DNA of 64,000 nucleotides from Advenella sp. FME57 (GCF_014897675.1 NZ_JABUXU010000002.1:186001-250000), one strand, 5' to 3'. Counted from the stretch's first letter, positions 27,067 to 37,319 are shown. Program-made: numbers and translations. The notes: generated by a model from the sequence alone, not told the origin.

Positions 27067-28263
27067 TTACAGCCCCAGAATCATCCTGCAGATAATGCTT
27101 TTCTGCACTTCATTGGATCCGCCGTAGATGGTGGTTTTGCGATAATTGAAATATTGCGCCGTCATATGTTCCTGGGCCTGAGGAAAGGCGGCAGACAATT
27201 CATGTACCTGATCGTCCGGCAGGATATGGGCCGCCGCATACGGGCCGGCGACCTGCGAGGCCAGTGCTGTGATCGCCTGCTGAATCTCCGAGCCTTTCAC
27301 TTTCAGGATGGAGGCTTCGGGCCCTGGGGCGTGGCTGCTGCCTTCCTGAGAAATCAGTTTCAAATTGGTGATTTCAAGTGCCATCAGATCCAGCTCGACC
27401 TGCGCCAGGCGATCGCGAAATCGCGCATCCTGCAACAGCGGCAGGCCGTCATTGCCGGTTTGCCGGGCGGCGGCCGTCTTGACCAGCTGCAGTGCCGCCT
27501 TGGAACGGCCCACGCGGGCGATGTTGGTTCGTTCGTGGCCAAGCAGGAATTTGGCGTAAGTCCAGCCTTTGTTTTCTTCGCCGATCAGGTTGGCGGCGGG
27601 AACGCGAACATTCTCCAGCCAGACTTCATTGACCTCATGGCCATCGTCCAGCATGATAATGGGCCGCACGGTAATACCCGGCGTTTTCATATCGATAAGC
27701 AGGAATGAAATGCCTTCCTGCTTGCGCACTTGCGGATTGGTGCGCACCAGGCAAAAAATCCAGTCTGCGTGCTGGGCCAGCGTGGTCCATGTTTTCTGGC
27801 CGTTGACGATATAGTCTTCGCCATCGCGCACGGCCGTCGTTTTCAGCGACGCCAGGTCCGAGCCGGCCCCGGGTTCCGAGTACCCCTGGCACCACCAGTC
27901 CTGGCCGGACAGAATGCGGGGCAGGAAACGCTCCTGCTGTTCTTTGCTGCCGTACTTTTGAATAACCGGCGCGACCATTTTCAGGCCAAAAGGCAATTGT
28001 TCGGGTGCACCGAAAGCAGCACATTCTTCTTCGAAGATATGGCGCTGCACCGCATCCCAGCCGGTGCCGCCAAATTCCACTGCCCAGGACGGCGCTCCCC
28101 AGCCTTGTTCAAACAGGTTGCGTTGCCATTGCTCGCGTTCGGCTTTTGACAGCGGCAGGCATTGTTGTGTCTTGTCGCGGACCGTAGCTGGTACCGCTTC
28201 TTTCAGGAAAACGCGAACCGATTCGCGAAAGGCCAGTTGTTCAGGAGTGTAGCGGATATCCAT
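27067..28263 (-). CDS. pimC: Acyl-CoA dehydrogenase, PimC-like large subunit
   Basis: This 398-residue acyl-CoA dehydrogenase begins MDIRYTPEQLAFRESVRVFL and shows the PimC pattern: GWGAPSWAVEFGGTGWDAVQ, CQGYSEPGAGSDLASL, NGQKTWTTLAQHADWIF. LGHERTNIARVG contains Glu244 where the isovaleryl/long-chain type catalytic base sits. The C-terminal position of the other type reads IYGGSNEVQKS, so only the first site is used. It heads a minus-strand transcript (pimC-like, pimD-like, thioesterase) divergent from the FadB-like gene. In the pim system the two subunits oxidise pimelyl-CoA and other dicarboxyl- and fatty acyl-CoAs. Start ATG 28263 has AAGGA 9 bases upstream. Confidence 0.87.
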   Translation of the reverse strand: MDIRYTPEQLAFRESVRVFLKEAVPATVRDKTQQCLPLSKAEREQWQRNLFEQGWGAPSWAVEFGGTGWDAVQRHIFEEECAAFGAPEQLPFGLKMVAPVIQKYGSKEQQERFLPRILSGQDWWCQGYSEPGAGSDLASLKTTAVRDGEDYIVNGQKTWTTLAQHADWIFCLVRTNPQVRKQEGISFLLIDMKTPGITVRPIIMLDDGHEVNEVWLENVRVPAANLIGEENKGWTYAKFLLGHERTNIARVGRSKAALQLVKTAAARQTGNDGLPLLQDARFRDRLAQVELDLMALEITNLKLISQEGSSHAPGPEASILKVKGSEIQQAITALASQVAGPYAAAHILPDDQVHELSAAFPQAQEHMTAQYFNYRKTTIYGGSNEVQKSIICRMILGL

Positions 28264-28594
28264 GGACGGAATTCCTTTTCAGGTTGTTGAGCGGCAGAAG
28301 CGAAACCGTCATTGTCGCAGCTCGGTGTCTGCGTAGCCCGGTTTCTTTTATGATTCTGCATAGTGGAATATATAATTGATTTATGGAATTGATTATAGCG
28401 AGCAATGCGTTAAATGAAAAGACAGGCCGATAGAAAAAGCAGAAATGCTTGCAGCCGACAATTCGCTTTACACCCAATACTGCCACGGAGTATTATCAAA
28501 GAATTCTCGGGGCACATTAGTTCTGCTATGCGAAACAAATGGCGTAGTAACGACGTGCCATGTATTTAATCGAGCCAGACAAGGAGACATCGCC
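28264..28594. promoter_or_regulatory. Divergent pim-like promoter region with imperfect 25-bp dyad
   Basis: The 331 bases between the divergent starts contain ATAATTGATT, a TATGG centre and AATTGATTAT (28372-28396). This is an imperfect inverted repeat (8 of 10 pairs) that is also a direct repeat of AATTGATT. TATAAT at 28371-28376 could be a plus-strand -10 overlapping it, with a poor -35. It is a candidate operator for the nearby IclR protein or another regulator. No gene is seen in the region. Confidence 0.4.
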
Positions 28595-30679
28595 ATGGAT
28601 CACGCTTTTTACGAAGAAAAGGACGGAATCGCCGTCATTACATTCAATAACCCGCCGGTCAACGGCCTGGGTCATGGGTTGCGCAAAGCCATTGTAGAGG
28701 GCGTCGATCGCGCCAACAGCAATAGAGCAATCCGGGCGATCGTGCTGGGCGGGTCCGAGCGGGCTTTTTCCGGCGGTGCGGATGTGACAGAATTTGGTAC
28801 GCCCAAGGCGCTGCAGGCGCCCACCTTGCGCACGGTCATAGAAGTATTGGAGCAATCGGCCAAGCCGGTAGTGGCTGCCATCAATGGCGTATGTCTTGGC
28901 GGCGGGCTGGAGCTTGCGCTTGGCGCGCACTATCGCGTTGCTGCTGCAGCGGCCAGGGTCGGTTTACCTGAAGTCAAGCTTGGCATTCTGCCTGGAGCGG
29001 GCGGCACCCAACGGCTGCCACGGGTAGTAGGACTGGAAAAGGCGCTGAACATGATTGTCTCCGGCCAGATCGTCAAAGCCGCTGCGCTTGCCGATACCGC
29101 GCTGTTTGATAAAGTTGTTGACGGTGAGCCGCAAGCGGCGGCCATTGAGTTTGCCAAAGGCCTGGCCAGTGATGCACCGCTCAAGCGGATTCGCGATCTG
29201 GCAGTTGGCGATGCCGATGCCGACGCCTTGTTGCTCAACGCCCGCAACGCGGTCAAGGCAGGCTCTGCGCACTTTCCTGCGCCCGCTGCCTGCGTCGAGG
29301 CAGTAGCGGCCAGCACGCACATGGCCTTTGATGATGGGCTGGCATTTGAACGCCAGCACTTTACCCAACTGCTGGCCTCGCCCGAATCACTGGCGCTTCG
29401 TCATGTGTTTGCGGCTGAACGCGCAGCGACAAAAATTCCCGATGTGCCGGCCGATACCCCATTGCGTCCGATTGGCCTGGTCGGCGTGATTGGCGCTGGC
29501 ACCATGGGTGGCGGCATCAGTATGAATTATCTGAATGCCGGCATCCCGGTGATCCTGCTTGAGCAAAAGGAAGAAGCGCTGCAGCGTGGGGTTGCCACCA
29601 TTCGCAAGAACTATGAAAACACCATGAAAAAAGGGCGGATTACGGCCGAGCAGGTTGAAGAACGCATGAACCTGCTCAGCACGACCCTGTCCTATGACGC
29701 ATTGAGCGAAGTTGACCTGGTTATTGAAGCCGTCTTTGAAGATATGGGGGTCAAGGAAGTCGTATTCCGTGAACTTGATCGTGTCGTCAAACCAGGTGCA
29801 ATTCTGGCCTCCAATACCTCAACCCTGGACGTCGACCAGATCGCTTCTTTTACCAAACGCCCGCAAGATGTGATCGGGCTGCATTTTTTCAGCCCGGCCA
29901 ATGTTATGAAACTGCTGGAAATCGTGCGCGGTGAAAAAACGGCCAAAGATGTGCTGGCTACATGTATTGACATGGGCAAGAAAATCGGCAAGAAACCGGT
30001 GGTCTCGGGCGTGTGCGATGGGTTTATCGGCAACCGCATGCTGTATGCCTACCGCGATGCGGCAGATGAAGTGATGCTGCAGGGTGCCGCACCCTCGCAG
30101 ATCGACCGCGCGCTGGAAAAATTCGGTTTTGCAATGGGCCCGTATCGCGTGGGTGACCTGGCCGGTCTGGACATTGGCTGGGCGATCCGCAAGCGCAAGA
30201 AGGAGGCCGATCCGAAAGCCTATGAAGAGGTTGTGGCCGACCGCCTGTGCGAGGCCGGACGTTTTGGTCAGAAAACTGGGGCGGGCTGGTATCGTTATGT
30301 TGCGGGCGATCGCAAGCCGCAGGTTGACCCAGAGGTCGAAAAACTGATCGAAACCTTCCGCCAGGAAAAGGGCGTTGCGCCGCGCAAAATCAGCGACCAG
30401 GAAATTGTGGAGCGTTGCGTTTACGCGCTGGCCAATGAAGGGGCGAAGATTCTTGAAGAAGGCATTGCCCTGCGCGCCTCGGATATCGACATTGTTTACC
30501 TGAATGGTTATGGCTTCCCGTTACATCGCGGCGGACCTATGCACTATGCGCAACAGGCCGGCCTGTTCAATGTCGTGCGGGCACTGAGGCAATTTGGCGC
30601 TGGTTCGGCCCGGCCCGGGGCATGGCAAGCGGCGGTCTTGCTGGAAAAGCATGCGCAAAGTGGTGAAGCGCTGAAGTAG
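28595..30679 (+). CDS. pimF: Bifunctional enoyl-CoA hydratase / 3-hydroxyacyl-CoA dehydrogenase (PimF/FadB-like)
   Basis: This 694-residue fusion catalyses steps two and three of beta-oxidation. Residues 1-190 form the crotonase domain ([65 protein letters not shown]). The linker is followed by the NAD+-binding Rossmann domain with [11 protein letters not shown] (G297-G307) and the active-site [14 protein letters not shown], then two C-terminal helical domains ([23 protein letters not shown]). ATG 28595 follows AAGGAGACATCGCC, a strong site; a 50-residue longer frame upstream lacks one. In pim operons the equivalent (PimF) handles dicarboxyl-CoAs. A hairpin and 226 bases separate it from the thiolase gene. 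Confidence 0.92.
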   Translation: MDHAFYEEKDGIAVITFNNPPVNGLGHGLRKAIVEGVDRANSNRAIRAIVLGGSERAFSGGADVTEFGTPKALQAPTLRTVIEVLEQSAKPVVAAINGVCLGGGLELALGAHYRVAAAAARVGLPEVKLGILPGAGGTQRLPRVVGLEKALNMIVSGQIVKAAALADTALFDKVVDGEPQAAAIEFAKGLASDAPLKRIRDLAVGDADADALLLNARNAVKAGSAHFPAPAACVEAVAASTHMAFDDGLAFERQHFTQLLASPESLALRHVFAAERAATKIPDVPADTPLRPIGLVGVIGAGTMGGGISMNYLNAGIPVILLEQKEEALQRGVATIRKNYENTMKKGRITAEQVEERMNLLSTTLSYDALSEVDLVIEAVFEDMGVKEVVFRELDRVVKPGAILASNTSTLDVDQIASFTKRPQDVIGLHFFSPANVMKLLEIVRGEKTAKDVLATCIDMGKKIGKKPVVSGVCDGFIGNRMLYAYRDAADEVMLQGAAPSQIDRALEKFGFAMGPYRVGDLAGLDIGWAIRKRKKEADPKAYEEVVADRLCEAGRFGQKTGAGWYRYVAGDRKPQVDPEVEKLIETFRQEKGVAPRKISDQEIVERCVYALANEGAKILEEGIALRASDIDIVYLNGYGFPLHRGGPMHYAQQAGLFNVVRALRQFGAGSARPGAWQAAVLLEKHAQSGEALK

Positions 30680-30687
30680 AAAGTGCA

Positions 30688-30713
30688 TTGGCAGGCAGGG
30701 TATCGCCTGCCAA
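30688..30713 (+). terminator. Hairpin after the FadB-like gene
   Basis: TTGGCAGGC (30688-30696) pairs perfectly with GCCTGCCAA (30705-30713). No T tract follows, so it may be a partial terminator or an RNA stability element separating the FadB-like gene from the thiolase-ligase-pca run. Confidence 0.45.
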
Positions 30714-30905
30714 CCGTATTACATCTACGGGCAGGCGGCAGGCGGCAAGCGATAGCGGGTTATGCCAGGAAACTGGACGTTTCGTGTCTGCCAGTGCCAG
30801 TAGGATTATGTATTTTCTGTTCCGATACAATTGAAGTTTGCTTTGGTTGGCCTTGATCTTGGCGCTGCACAGCCCAATGTCATGCGCCCGACCTGGAGAA
30901 GAGAC

Positions 30906-32084
30906 ATGAGAGAAGCTGTAATTGTTTCAACCGCCCGTACCGGACTGGCAAAGTCCTGGAAGGGTGCTTTCAATATGACCTATGGCGCAACGCTGGGTGC
31001 GCATTCAGTATCGCACGCAGTCGCGCGCGCCGGTATTGATCCAACTGAAGTGGAAGATGTGATCATCGGTTCGGCCTTGCCTGAAGGCACAACCGGCGGC
31101 AATATCGCACGGGCCATTGCCTTGCGGGCCGGCCTGCCGGTCAGCGCAGGCGGGGTAACCGTCAACCGCTTCTGCTCGTCGGGGCTGCAGGCCATTGCCA
31201 TGGCGGCGCAGCGCATTATTGTCGACCAGGTTCCGGTGCTGGTGGCCGGCGGCGTTGAAAGTATTTCCTGCGTGCAAAATGAGGCTAACACCCTCATGCG
31301 CCAGGACCCATGGTTGCGTCAGCACAAACCCGAGCTGTACTGGAGTATGTTGCAGACAGCGGAAACCGTGGCCAAGCGCTATGGCATTTCGCGCGAGGCA
31401 CAGGACGAATATGGCGCCCGCAGCCAGCAGCGTGCCGCCCGGGCGCAGGCAGAAGGGCTGTTCAATGATGAAATTGTGCCCATGACAACTGTCATGAGCG
31501 TCTTTGACAAGGCAACCGGCGGCATTGCCCGCCGTGAAGTAACCATTGCTGCAGATGAAGGGATCCGTCCCGATACCACGCTTGAAGGCGTGTCCAAAAT
31601 CCGCCCGGTGTTCCCCAAAGGCGTTATCTCGGCGGGAAATGCCAGCCAGTTTTCAGACGGATCATCGGCCTGCGTGCTGATGGATGCCGAAGTGGCGCGT
31701 CAGCGCGGTCTGAGCCCAATGGGCATTTTCCGCGGGTTTGCCGTAGCAGGTTGTGAGCCCGATGAAATGGGCATTGGTCCGGTTTTTGCGGTGCCACGTT
31801 TGCTCGAGCGCGCCAGCTTGAAGGTCGATGATATCGGTTTGTGGGAATTGAATGAAGCCTTCGCCTGCCAGGTGCTGTATTGCCGTGACAAACTAGGTAT
31901 TCCCGATGATCGGCTCAATGTCAACGGGGGGGCGATTGCTGTCGGCCATCCGTATGGCGTGTCTGGCGCCCGCATGGTCGGCCACGCCTTGATCGAGGGC
32001 AAGCGCAGGGGGGTTAAATACGTGGTGGTCACTATGTGTATCGGTGGTGGCCAGGGCGCGGCAGGGCTGTTCGAAGTGGCATGA
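30906..32084 (+). CDS. pimB: Acetyl-CoA acyltransferase (PimB-like thiolase)
   Basis: This 392-residue thiolase cleaves 3-oxoacyl-CoA with CoA to acetyl-CoA and a shortened acyl-CoA, closing the beta-oxidation round. It begins [20 protein letters not shown]; the nucleophilic cysteine is C90 in [14 protein letters not shown], and the C-terminal catalytic blocks are [17 protein letters not shown] and [14 protein letters not shown], with the acid/base Cys. ATG 30906 has GGAGAAGAG before it; the 25-residue upstream extension is not conserved. Its stop overlaps the ligase start (ATGA). A separate PcaF-type thiolase is encoded further on, so the cluster has two thiolases, probably for different chain lengths. 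Confidence 0.92.
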   Translation: MREAVIVSTARTGLAKSWKGAFNMTYGATLGAHSVSHAVARAGIDPTEVEDVIIGSALPEGTTGGNIARAIALRAGLPVSAGGVTVNRFCSSGLQAIAMAAQRIIVDQVPVLVAGGVESISCVQNEANTLMRQDPWLRQHKPELYWSMLQTAETVAKRYGISREAQDEYGARSQQRAARAQAEGLFNDEIVPMTTVMSVFDKATGGIARREVTIAADEGIRPDTTLEGVSKIRPVFPKGVISAGNASQFSDGSSACVLMDAEVARQRGLSPMGIFRGFAVAGCEPDEMGIGPVFAVPRLLERASLKVDDIGLWELNEAFACQVLYCRDKLGIPDDRLNVNGGAIAVGHPYGVSGARMVGHALIEGKRRGVKYVVVTMCIGGGQGAAGLFEVA

Positions 32085-33730
32085 ACCGCCCCGATTATTC
32101 CGCCGTCTGGCCGCGTGGGCGCAGTCGGTCGCTAAGCGTACCGGAAACGGCGCTGCATGCCAATCTGGAGATATCAGCTCTGCGCTATCCGCACAAGCCT
32201 TGTCTGGTGTATTACGGCGCCAGCTACAGTTATGGGCAGGTGCTGGCGCAGGTGCAGGCCCTTGCCGGGTTTCTGCAGCACGATTGTGGCGTGCGCAAGG
32301 GTGACCGGGTGTTGCTGTATATGCAAAACAGTCCGCAATTCGTGCTTGCCTACTATGCGATTTTGCGGGCCGATGCGGTGGTGGTGCCAGTCAATCCGAT
32401 GAACCGGGCCGACGAGCTGCAACATTACATTCGTGATACCGGCGCCACTGTGATCATCTATGGTCAGGAACTGCATGAGCAGGTTGCTTTACTTGGCGCT
32501 GCGGCGCCGGCCAGCAAGCTGGTGGCGGCGTATCATGATTATCTGCCCCCGGCAGGATCGGATCAACACGTACCGGATGTTGTTGCCGAGCCTGCGCAGG
32601 CCCTGGCCGGTAATGGCGTAGTGCTTTGGCGCGACGCACTGGCCGGCGGCCGGGGCCCGTTGCCCTCATCGGCCGTGCCGGCAGATATGGCTGTCATGCC
32701 GTATACGTCAGGCACCACCGGCCATCCCAAAGGCTGCGTTCATACCCACCGCTCCACCATGTATAACACGGTGTCCGCAGCGGTATGGTATGACGGAGGG
32801 AATCAGGACGCAGTTTTTCTGGGCGTGTTGCCGTTTTTTCATGTTACCGGCATGGAAGGGGTCATGAACAGTGCCATTTATCTGGGCGCGACCATCGTTA
32901 TTATGACGCGCTGGGATCGTGTGGTGGCGGCCCAATGCATCGAGCGCCATCGCGTTGGCCGGCTGGCGCTGATCGCTGCCATGGTGGTTGATCTGCTGGC
33001 CATGCCCGACCTGTCTGCCTATGATCTGTCCAGTATTGCCCGGATCAGCGGGGGTGGGGCGGCCATGCCCGAAGCGGTTGCAGAAAAACTGCAACGCGAG
33101 TTTGGCCTGACCTACATCGAAGGTTACGGGATGTCCGAAGTCATGGCGCCAACGCACATAAACCCGGAGCGGTATCCCAAAAGGCAATGTCTGGGGATTC
33201 CGATTTTTGATGTGGATTCCCGTATTATTGATCCGGTCACCTTGCAGGAGCTGCCGCAGGGTGAGGTTGGCGAAATCGTCGTGCATGGGCCTCAGGTCAT
33301 GCAGGGCTACTGGAACAATGAACAGGCATCGGCCGACGCATTCATCAGTATTGACAACAAGCGTTTTTTGCGCACCGGAGATCTGGGGCGCATGGATGAG
33401 GACGGATACTACTTTATGGTGGATCGGCTCAAGCGCATGATCAATGCCTCGGGTTTCAAGGTCTGGCCAGCCGAAGTGGAATCCATGATGTATGCGCATC
33501 CCGCGATTCTTGAGGCCTGCGTTGTTGGCGTGACTGACGAAAAACGCGGCGAGACCGTCAAGGCTTGGGTTGTATTGCGCGACGGTAGCCGCGGCAGGGT
33601 CACTGAACAGGACATCCTGGATTGGTGCCGCCAGAAAATGGCCGCGTACAAGGCGCCACGGATTGTCGCCTTCACCGACGCGCTGCCTAAAACGTCCTCA
33701 GGAAAAGTCTTGTGGCGCGCGCTCGGGTAA
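32081..33730 (+). CDS. pimA: Acyl-CoA synthetase (AMP-forming), PimA-like
   Basis: This 549-residue ANL-superfamily ligase activates a carboxylic acid to its CoA ester with ATP. The P-loop is [11 protein letters not shown] (Y208-G218), the adenylate-binding motif is [11 protein letters not shown] near residue 348, and the hinge motif is [21 protein letters not shown]. The C-terminal catalytic lysine is K542 in SSGKVLW, seven residues from the end, so the protein stops soon after it. It overlaps the thiolase gene by 4 bases (ATGA), meaning coupled translation. In the pim operon the equivalent activates pimelate and other dicarboxylates or fatty acids. The exact substrate cannot be told from sequence. 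Confidence 0.9.
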   Translation: MNRPDYSAVWPRGRSRSLSVPETALHANLEISALRYPHKPCLVYYGASYSYGQVLAQVQALAGFLQHDCGVRKGDRVLLYMQNSPQFVLAYYAILRADAVVVPVNPMNRADELQHYIRDTGATVIIYGQELHEQVALLGAAAPASKLVAAYHDYLPPAGSDQHVPDVVAEPAQALAGNGVVLWRDALAGGRGPLPSSAVPADMAVMPYTSGTTGHPKGCVHTHRSTMYNTVSAAVWYDGGNQDAVFLGVLPFFHVTGMEGVMNSAIYLGATIVIMTRWDRVVAAQCIERHRVGRLALIAAMVVDLLAMPDLSAYDLSSIARISGGGAAMPEAVAEKLQREFGLTYIEGYGMSEVMAPTHINPERYPKRQCLGIPIFDVDSRIIDPVTLQELPQGEVGEIVVHGPQVMQGYWNNEQASADAFISIDNKRFLRTGDLGRMDEDGYYFMVDRLKRMINASGFKVWPAEVESMMYAHPAILEACVVGVTDEKRGETVKAWVVLRDGSRGRVTEQDILDWCRQKMAAYKAPRIVAFTDALPKTSSGKVLWRALG

Positions 33731-33816
33731 ATAACACAAGCGAAATATGAAATAATGACTTGCACCAGTAATGGCATAAATATAGATTCAGACAAAAGAG
33801 AATACAGGTATAACAG

Positions 33817-34497
33817 ATGATCAACAAATTTATAGACGATATACAGGTTGCGGTTGCCGATGTCTTTGATGGCGCCACTGTGCTTATCGGCGGGTTTGGT
33901 GGCGCGGGCCACCCGACGGAACTGATCCATGCCCTGATCGATCAGGGCGCAAAAGAGCTGACCGTCGTCAACAACAATGCGGGCAATCATGACACGGGGC
34001 TGGCGGCGCTGATCAAGGCAGGTCGCGTACGTAAAATGATCTGCTCATTTCCCAAGGCTTCGCATTCGCACGTCTTTAACGAGATGTACAAAGACGGAAA
34101 AATTGAGCTCGAGTGTGTTCCGCAGGGCACGATCGCAGAACGACTGCACGCTGCCGGCGCCGGGATCGGCGGATTCTATACGAGAACCAGCTATGGCACC
34201 GACCTGGCCAAGGGCAAGGAAACGCGCAATATCGACGGTGTTGACTATGTGTTCGAGACGCCGATACACGGCGATTTTGCACTGGTGCTGGCAGAGAAGG
34301 GCGACCGCTGGGGAAATCTGATCTATCGCAAGGCTGCCCGCAACTTCGGGCCGGTCATGTGCATGGCGGCAAAAACCACCATCGTTCAGGTGAAGCAGAA
34401 AGTCGAACTGGGCCAGCTTGATCCGGAAACGATTATCACCCCCGGCATTTTCGTGAATCGGATTGTCGAAGTAGCCAATCCGGCCATCTCCAGTTAA
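33817..34497 (+). CDS. pcaI: 3-oxoacid CoA-transferase, subunit A (PcaI-like)
   Basis: This 226-residue alpha subunit of a class I CoA-transferase has the CoA-binding glycine loop GGFGGAGHPTELIHAL (about residues 26-41), followed by NNNAGNHDTGLAALI and GGFYTRTSYGTDLAKGKE. Blocks LIYRKAARNFGPVM and ITPGIFVNRIV complete the pattern of PcaI/CatI and ScoA subunits. With subunit B it moves CoA from succinyl-CoA to 3-oxoadipate, or to a related oxo- or dicarboxylic acid. The gene lies 86 bases after the ligase gene and 9 before subunit B. The choice of pcaI over scoA rests mainly on the downstream pcaF. Confidence 0.9.
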   Translation: MINKFIDDIQVAVADVFDGATVLIGGFGGAGHPTELIHALIDQGAKELTVVNNNAGNHDTGLAALIKAGRVRKMICSFPKASHSHVFNEMYKDGKIELECVPQGTIAERLHAAGAGIGGFYTRTSYGTDLAKGKETRNIDGVDYVFETPIHGDFALVLAEKGDRWGNLIYRKAARNFGPVMCMAAKTTIVQVKQKVELGQLDPETIITPGIFVNRIVEVANPAISS

Positions 34498-34506
34498 GCA
34501 GGTCAT

Positions 34507-35148
34507 ATGATGAATAAATTGAACAGAAACCAAATGGCCGAACGCCTGGCCAAAGATATCGCCCCCGGCAGTTATGTCAATATCGGTATCGGCATGCCCG
34601 AGCTGGTCGCCAACTACCTCAAGCCAGAAGACGAAATTCTGCTGCACAGTGAAAATGGCATTTTGGGTATGGGCCCTGCCGCGACAGGCGATGACATTGA
34701 CGGTGAGCTGATCAATGCCGGAAAAAAACCGGTCACATTGCTGACCGGCGGCGCATTCTTTCACCACGTGGACTCGTTTGCCATTATGCGCGGCGGACAT
34801 CTGGACTTGTGCATCATGGGCGGGATGCAGGTATCTGCAGACGGCGATCTGGCCAACTGGTCGCTGGGCCGCCCCGGCGAACCACCGGCAGTAGGTGGGG
34901 CCATGGATCTGGCTGTGGGCGCCCGCAAGGTGTACATCCTGATGGAACACAATGCCAAAGACGGGTCGCCCAAGATTCTGGAAAAGTGCACGCTCCCAGT
35001 CACAGGTTTGGGCGTGGTCAGTCGTGTCTACACCGATATCGCCGTCCTGGAAGTCACGCCGGCGGGTATGGCAGTGGTGGAAAAACTCGTCGATATCACA
35101 GATGAAGAACTGCAGTCGCTCACTGGCGCGAAACTGATTTTCGCCTGA
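34507..35148 (+). CDS. pcaJ: 3-oxoacid CoA-transferase, subunit B (PcaJ-like)
   Basis: This 213-residue beta subunit carries the catalytic glutamate in the SENG motif (HSENGILGMGP, about residues 50-60), which forms the glutamyl-CoA thioester. Other family blocks are AKDIAPGSYVNIGIGMPELV, GGHLDLCIMGGMQVS and GAMDLAVGARKVYILMEH. It pairs with the subunit encoded 9 bases upstream. Start is ATG 34507 or the next ATG at 34510; AGCAGGTCAT precedes the first. The pair would link 3-oxoadipate to 3-oxoadipyl-CoA for the thiolase encoded next. Confidence 0.91.
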   Translation: MMNKLNRNQMAERLAKDIAPGSYVNIGIGMPELVANYLKPEDEILLHSENGILGMGPAATGDDIDGELINAGKKPVTLLTGGAFFHHVDSFAIMRGGHLDLCIMGGMQVSADGDLANWSLGRPGEPPAVGGAMDLAVGARKVYILMEHNAKDGSPKILEKCTLPVTGLGVVSRVYTDIAVLEVTPAGMAVVEKLVDITDEELQSLTGAKLIFA

Positions 35149-35196
35149 GTATCCGATAGCTATTAATATCAGAATGAAATAACACAGAGGAAATGT

Positions 35197-36399
35197 ATGA
35201 ATAACGCTTATATTTGTGATGCTGTCCGTACGCCGATTGGTCGCTATGGTGGCGGTCTGTCCACCGTGCGCACCGATGACCTGGCTGCACTGCCGATCAA
35301 GGCATTGATGGAACGTAATCCGAACGTAGACTGGAGCAAACTGGACGATGTAATCTATGGCTGCGCCAACCAGGCCGGCGAAGACAATCGTAACGTTGCC
35401 CGCATGGCGCTGTTGCTGGCGGGAATTGACGTACAGGTTCCGGGCGCGACATTGAATCGCCTTTGCGCATCCAGTCTGGATGCCGTGGGTACGGCTGCGC
35501 GCGCCATCAAATCGGGCGAAGTCGATCTGATGATCGCCGGCGGCGTAGAAAGCATGTCACGTGCGCCGTTTGTCATGGGCAAGGCCGAATCCGCCTATTC
35601 CCGGGCTGCCAAAATCGAAGATACCACGATCGGCTGGCGCTTTATCAACCCGAAAATGAAAGCGGCGTTTGGCGTGGATTCCATGCCGGAGACTGCTGAA
35701 AACGTCGCGGACGACTTCAAGATCTCTCGTGCCGATCAGGATGCATTTGCATTACGCAGCCAGCAGCGCGCTGCAAAGTCCATTGCCGATGGCGTATTCA
35801 AGGAGGAGATTATTCCCGTGAGCGTCCCTCAGCGCAAGGGCGATCCCGTGGTAGTTGATACGGACGAGCACCCGCGTGCGACGACGCCGGAAGCGCTTGC
35901 CAGGCTCAAGGGCGTTGTACGCCCTGATGGCAGCGTGACGGCGGGCAATGCATCAGGAGTGAATGATGGTTCCTGCGCGGTGCTGCTGGCCTCAGAAGAG
36001 GCGGTCAAGAAATATGGCCTCAAGCCCAAGGCACGCGTAGTAGGGATGGCCGTGGCCGGTGTGGCACCACGCATCATGGGCGTGGGTCCCATCCCGGCCG
36101 TGCGCAAAGTGCTGGAAAAAACCGGCCTGACGATCGAACAAATGGATGTGGTAGAACTGAACGAGGCTTTTGCTGCACAGGCGCTGGCCGTGACGCGTGA
36201 TTTGGGCCTGCCTGACGATGCAGCGCATGTGAACCCGAACGGTGGCGCGATTGCCCTGGGTCACCCCCTGGGTGCGTCCGGTGCGCGTCTGGTAACGACC
36301 GCCATGTATCAATTGCAGCGTACCGGCGGCAAGTATGCCTTGTGCACCATGTGTATTGGTGTCGGCCAGGGTGCTGCTGTCATCATCGAACGCGTGTAA
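35197..36399 (+). CDS. pcaF: 3-oxoadipyl-CoA thiolase
   Basis: This 400-residue thiolase splits 3-oxoadipyl-CoA to succinyl-CoA and acetyl-CoA, the last step of the beta-ketoadipate pathway and also of adipate beta-oxidation. It starts MNNAYICDAVRTPIGRYGGGLS, typical of PcaF/PaaJ rather than FadA. The nucleophile is C90 (NRLCASSLDAVGTA); GGVESMSRAPFVMGKA is the substrate-loop signature of the group, and the C-terminus has NPNGGAIALGHPLGASGAR and MCIGVGQGAAV. AGAGGAAATGT precedes ATG 35197. The gene is last in a plus-strand run starting with the pim-like genes, and ends at a strong bidirectional terminator. No upstream protocatechuate genes (pcaGHBDC) are in the window. Confidence 0.94.
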   Translation: MNNAYICDAVRTPIGRYGGGLSTVRTDDLAALPIKALMERNPNVDWSKLDDVIYGCANQAGEDNRNVARMALLLAGIDVQVPGATLNRLCASSLDAVGTAARAIKSGEVDLMIAGGVESMSRAPFVMGKAESAYSRAAKIEDTTIGWRFINPKMKAAFGVDSMPETAENVADDFKISRADQDAFALRSQQRAAKSIADGVFKEEIIPVSVPQRKGDPVVVDTDEHPRATTPEALARLKGVVRPDGSVTAGNASGVNDGSCAVLLASEEAVKKYGLKPKARVVGMAVAGVAPRIMGVGPIPAVRKVLEKTGLTIEQMDVVELNEAFAAQALAVTRDLGLPDDAAHVNPNGGAIALGHPLGASGARLVTTAMYQLQRTGGKYALCTMCIGVGQGAAVIIERV

Positions 36400-36490
36400 A
36401 GCATGTTCGGCCAGTGCGTTAGCGTGGCGGGGCGAGAACGTCGGCACTGCTGAACGCATGCAGCGGTAAACGTATATAGCGGTAAATTAA

Positions 36491-36528
36491 AAAGGCTGGG
36501 CAATCTATGTTGCCCAGCCTTTTTTTTA
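36491..36528. terminator. Strong bidirectional terminator between pcaF and gltL
   Basis: AAAGGCTGGGCAA (36491-36503) pairs with TTGCCCAGCCTTT (36510-36522) over a 6-base loop. It is followed by a T run on the plus strand and preceded by an A-rich run, so it can end transcription from both sides. It separates the convergent pcaF and gltL units. Confidence 0.9.
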
Positions 36529-36569
36529 TGGGAAAAACCAGCGGTTTTTATGGGAAAAACCAGCGGTTT
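36528..36569 (+). repeat. Two 20-bp direct repeats beside gltL stop
   Basis: The same 20 bases, ATGGGAAAAACCAGCGGTTT, occur at 36528-36547 and 36550-36569, with a 22-base period. The second copy overlaps the gltL stop codon. It looks like a recent local duplication; no function is evident. Confidence 0.7.
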
Positions 36570-37308
36570 AATGCCCCAGGATCTTCGAGAGGAAATGCTT
36601 GGCCCGCTCGGAGCGTGCTTCCTGGTTGCCGAAGAATTCTTCCTTGGCACAATCTTCAACAATCTGGCCTTCGTCCATGAAGACGACGCGGTCAGCCACT
36701 TTGCGGGCAAAACCCATTTCGTGGGTCACTACCATCATGGTCATGCCTTCCTTGGCCAGATCGACCATTACATCGAGCACCTCGTTGACCATTTCAGGAT
36801 CAAGCGCCGATGTGGGTTCATCAAACAGCATGGCCATGGGATCCATGGCCAGCGCCCGGGCAATGGCCACACGCTGTTGCTGGCCGCCAGACAGCTGGCC
36901 CGGGAACTTGTCCTTGTGTTCAATGAGTCCCACGCGGTCCAGCAGCTTGCGGCCGCGTTCCATGGCCTCGCCCTTGGAGCGATCCAGAACCTTGATCTGA
37001 GCCAACGCCAGGTTTTCCATGACGGAAAGGTGCGGGAACAGCTCGAAGTGCTGAAACACCATGCCGATTTTGGAGCGCAGTTTAGGCAGGTCCGTTTTCG
37101 GGCCGCCCACCGAGACGCCGTTGAAGAAAATCTCGCCCTTCTGGAAGGGCTCCAGGCCGTTGGCGGTTTTGATCAGTGTGGATTTGCCTGAGCCCGACGG
37201 ACCGCAAACCACCACAACTTCACCTTTGCTGATTTCGGTTGTGCAATCGGTCAGAACCTGGAATTTTCCATACCATTTACTAACGTTTTTAAATTCAATC
37301 ATAGCCAT
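36568..37308 (-). CDS. gltL: Glutamate/aspartate ABC transporter ATPase
   Basis: This 246-residue ABC ATPase of the polar amino acid class has Walker [10 protein letters not shown], the signature [15 protein letters not shown], Walker [15 protein letters not shown], and the switch histidine in VVTHEMGF. It powers import through the GltJ/GltK permease pair. ATG at 37306-37308 ([14 protein letters not shown]) is preferred over a 22-residue longer frame that overlaps gltK. It is last in the minus-strand operon gltI-gltJ-gltK-gltL, starting 11 bases after the gltK stop, and ends next to the shared terminator. Confidence 0.94.
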   Translation of the reverse strand: MAMIEFKNVSKWYGKFQVLTDCTTEISKGEVVVVCGPSGSGKSTLIKTANGLEPFQKGEIFFNGVSVGGPKTDLPKLRSKIGMVFQHFELFPHLSVMENLALAQIKVLDRSKGEAMERGRKLLDRVGLIEHKDKFPGQLSGGQQQRVAIARALAMDPMAMLFDEPTSALDPEMVNEVLDVMVDLAKEGMTMMVVTHEMGFARKVADRVVFMDEGQIVEDCAKEEFFGNQEARSERAKHFLSKILGH

Positions 37309-37319
37309 GGAGAAATACC

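Noticed and set aside
36528-36569. CRISPR-like direct repeat
   Set aside because: Only two copies separated by 2 bases, no spacers and no cas genes; a simple local duplication.
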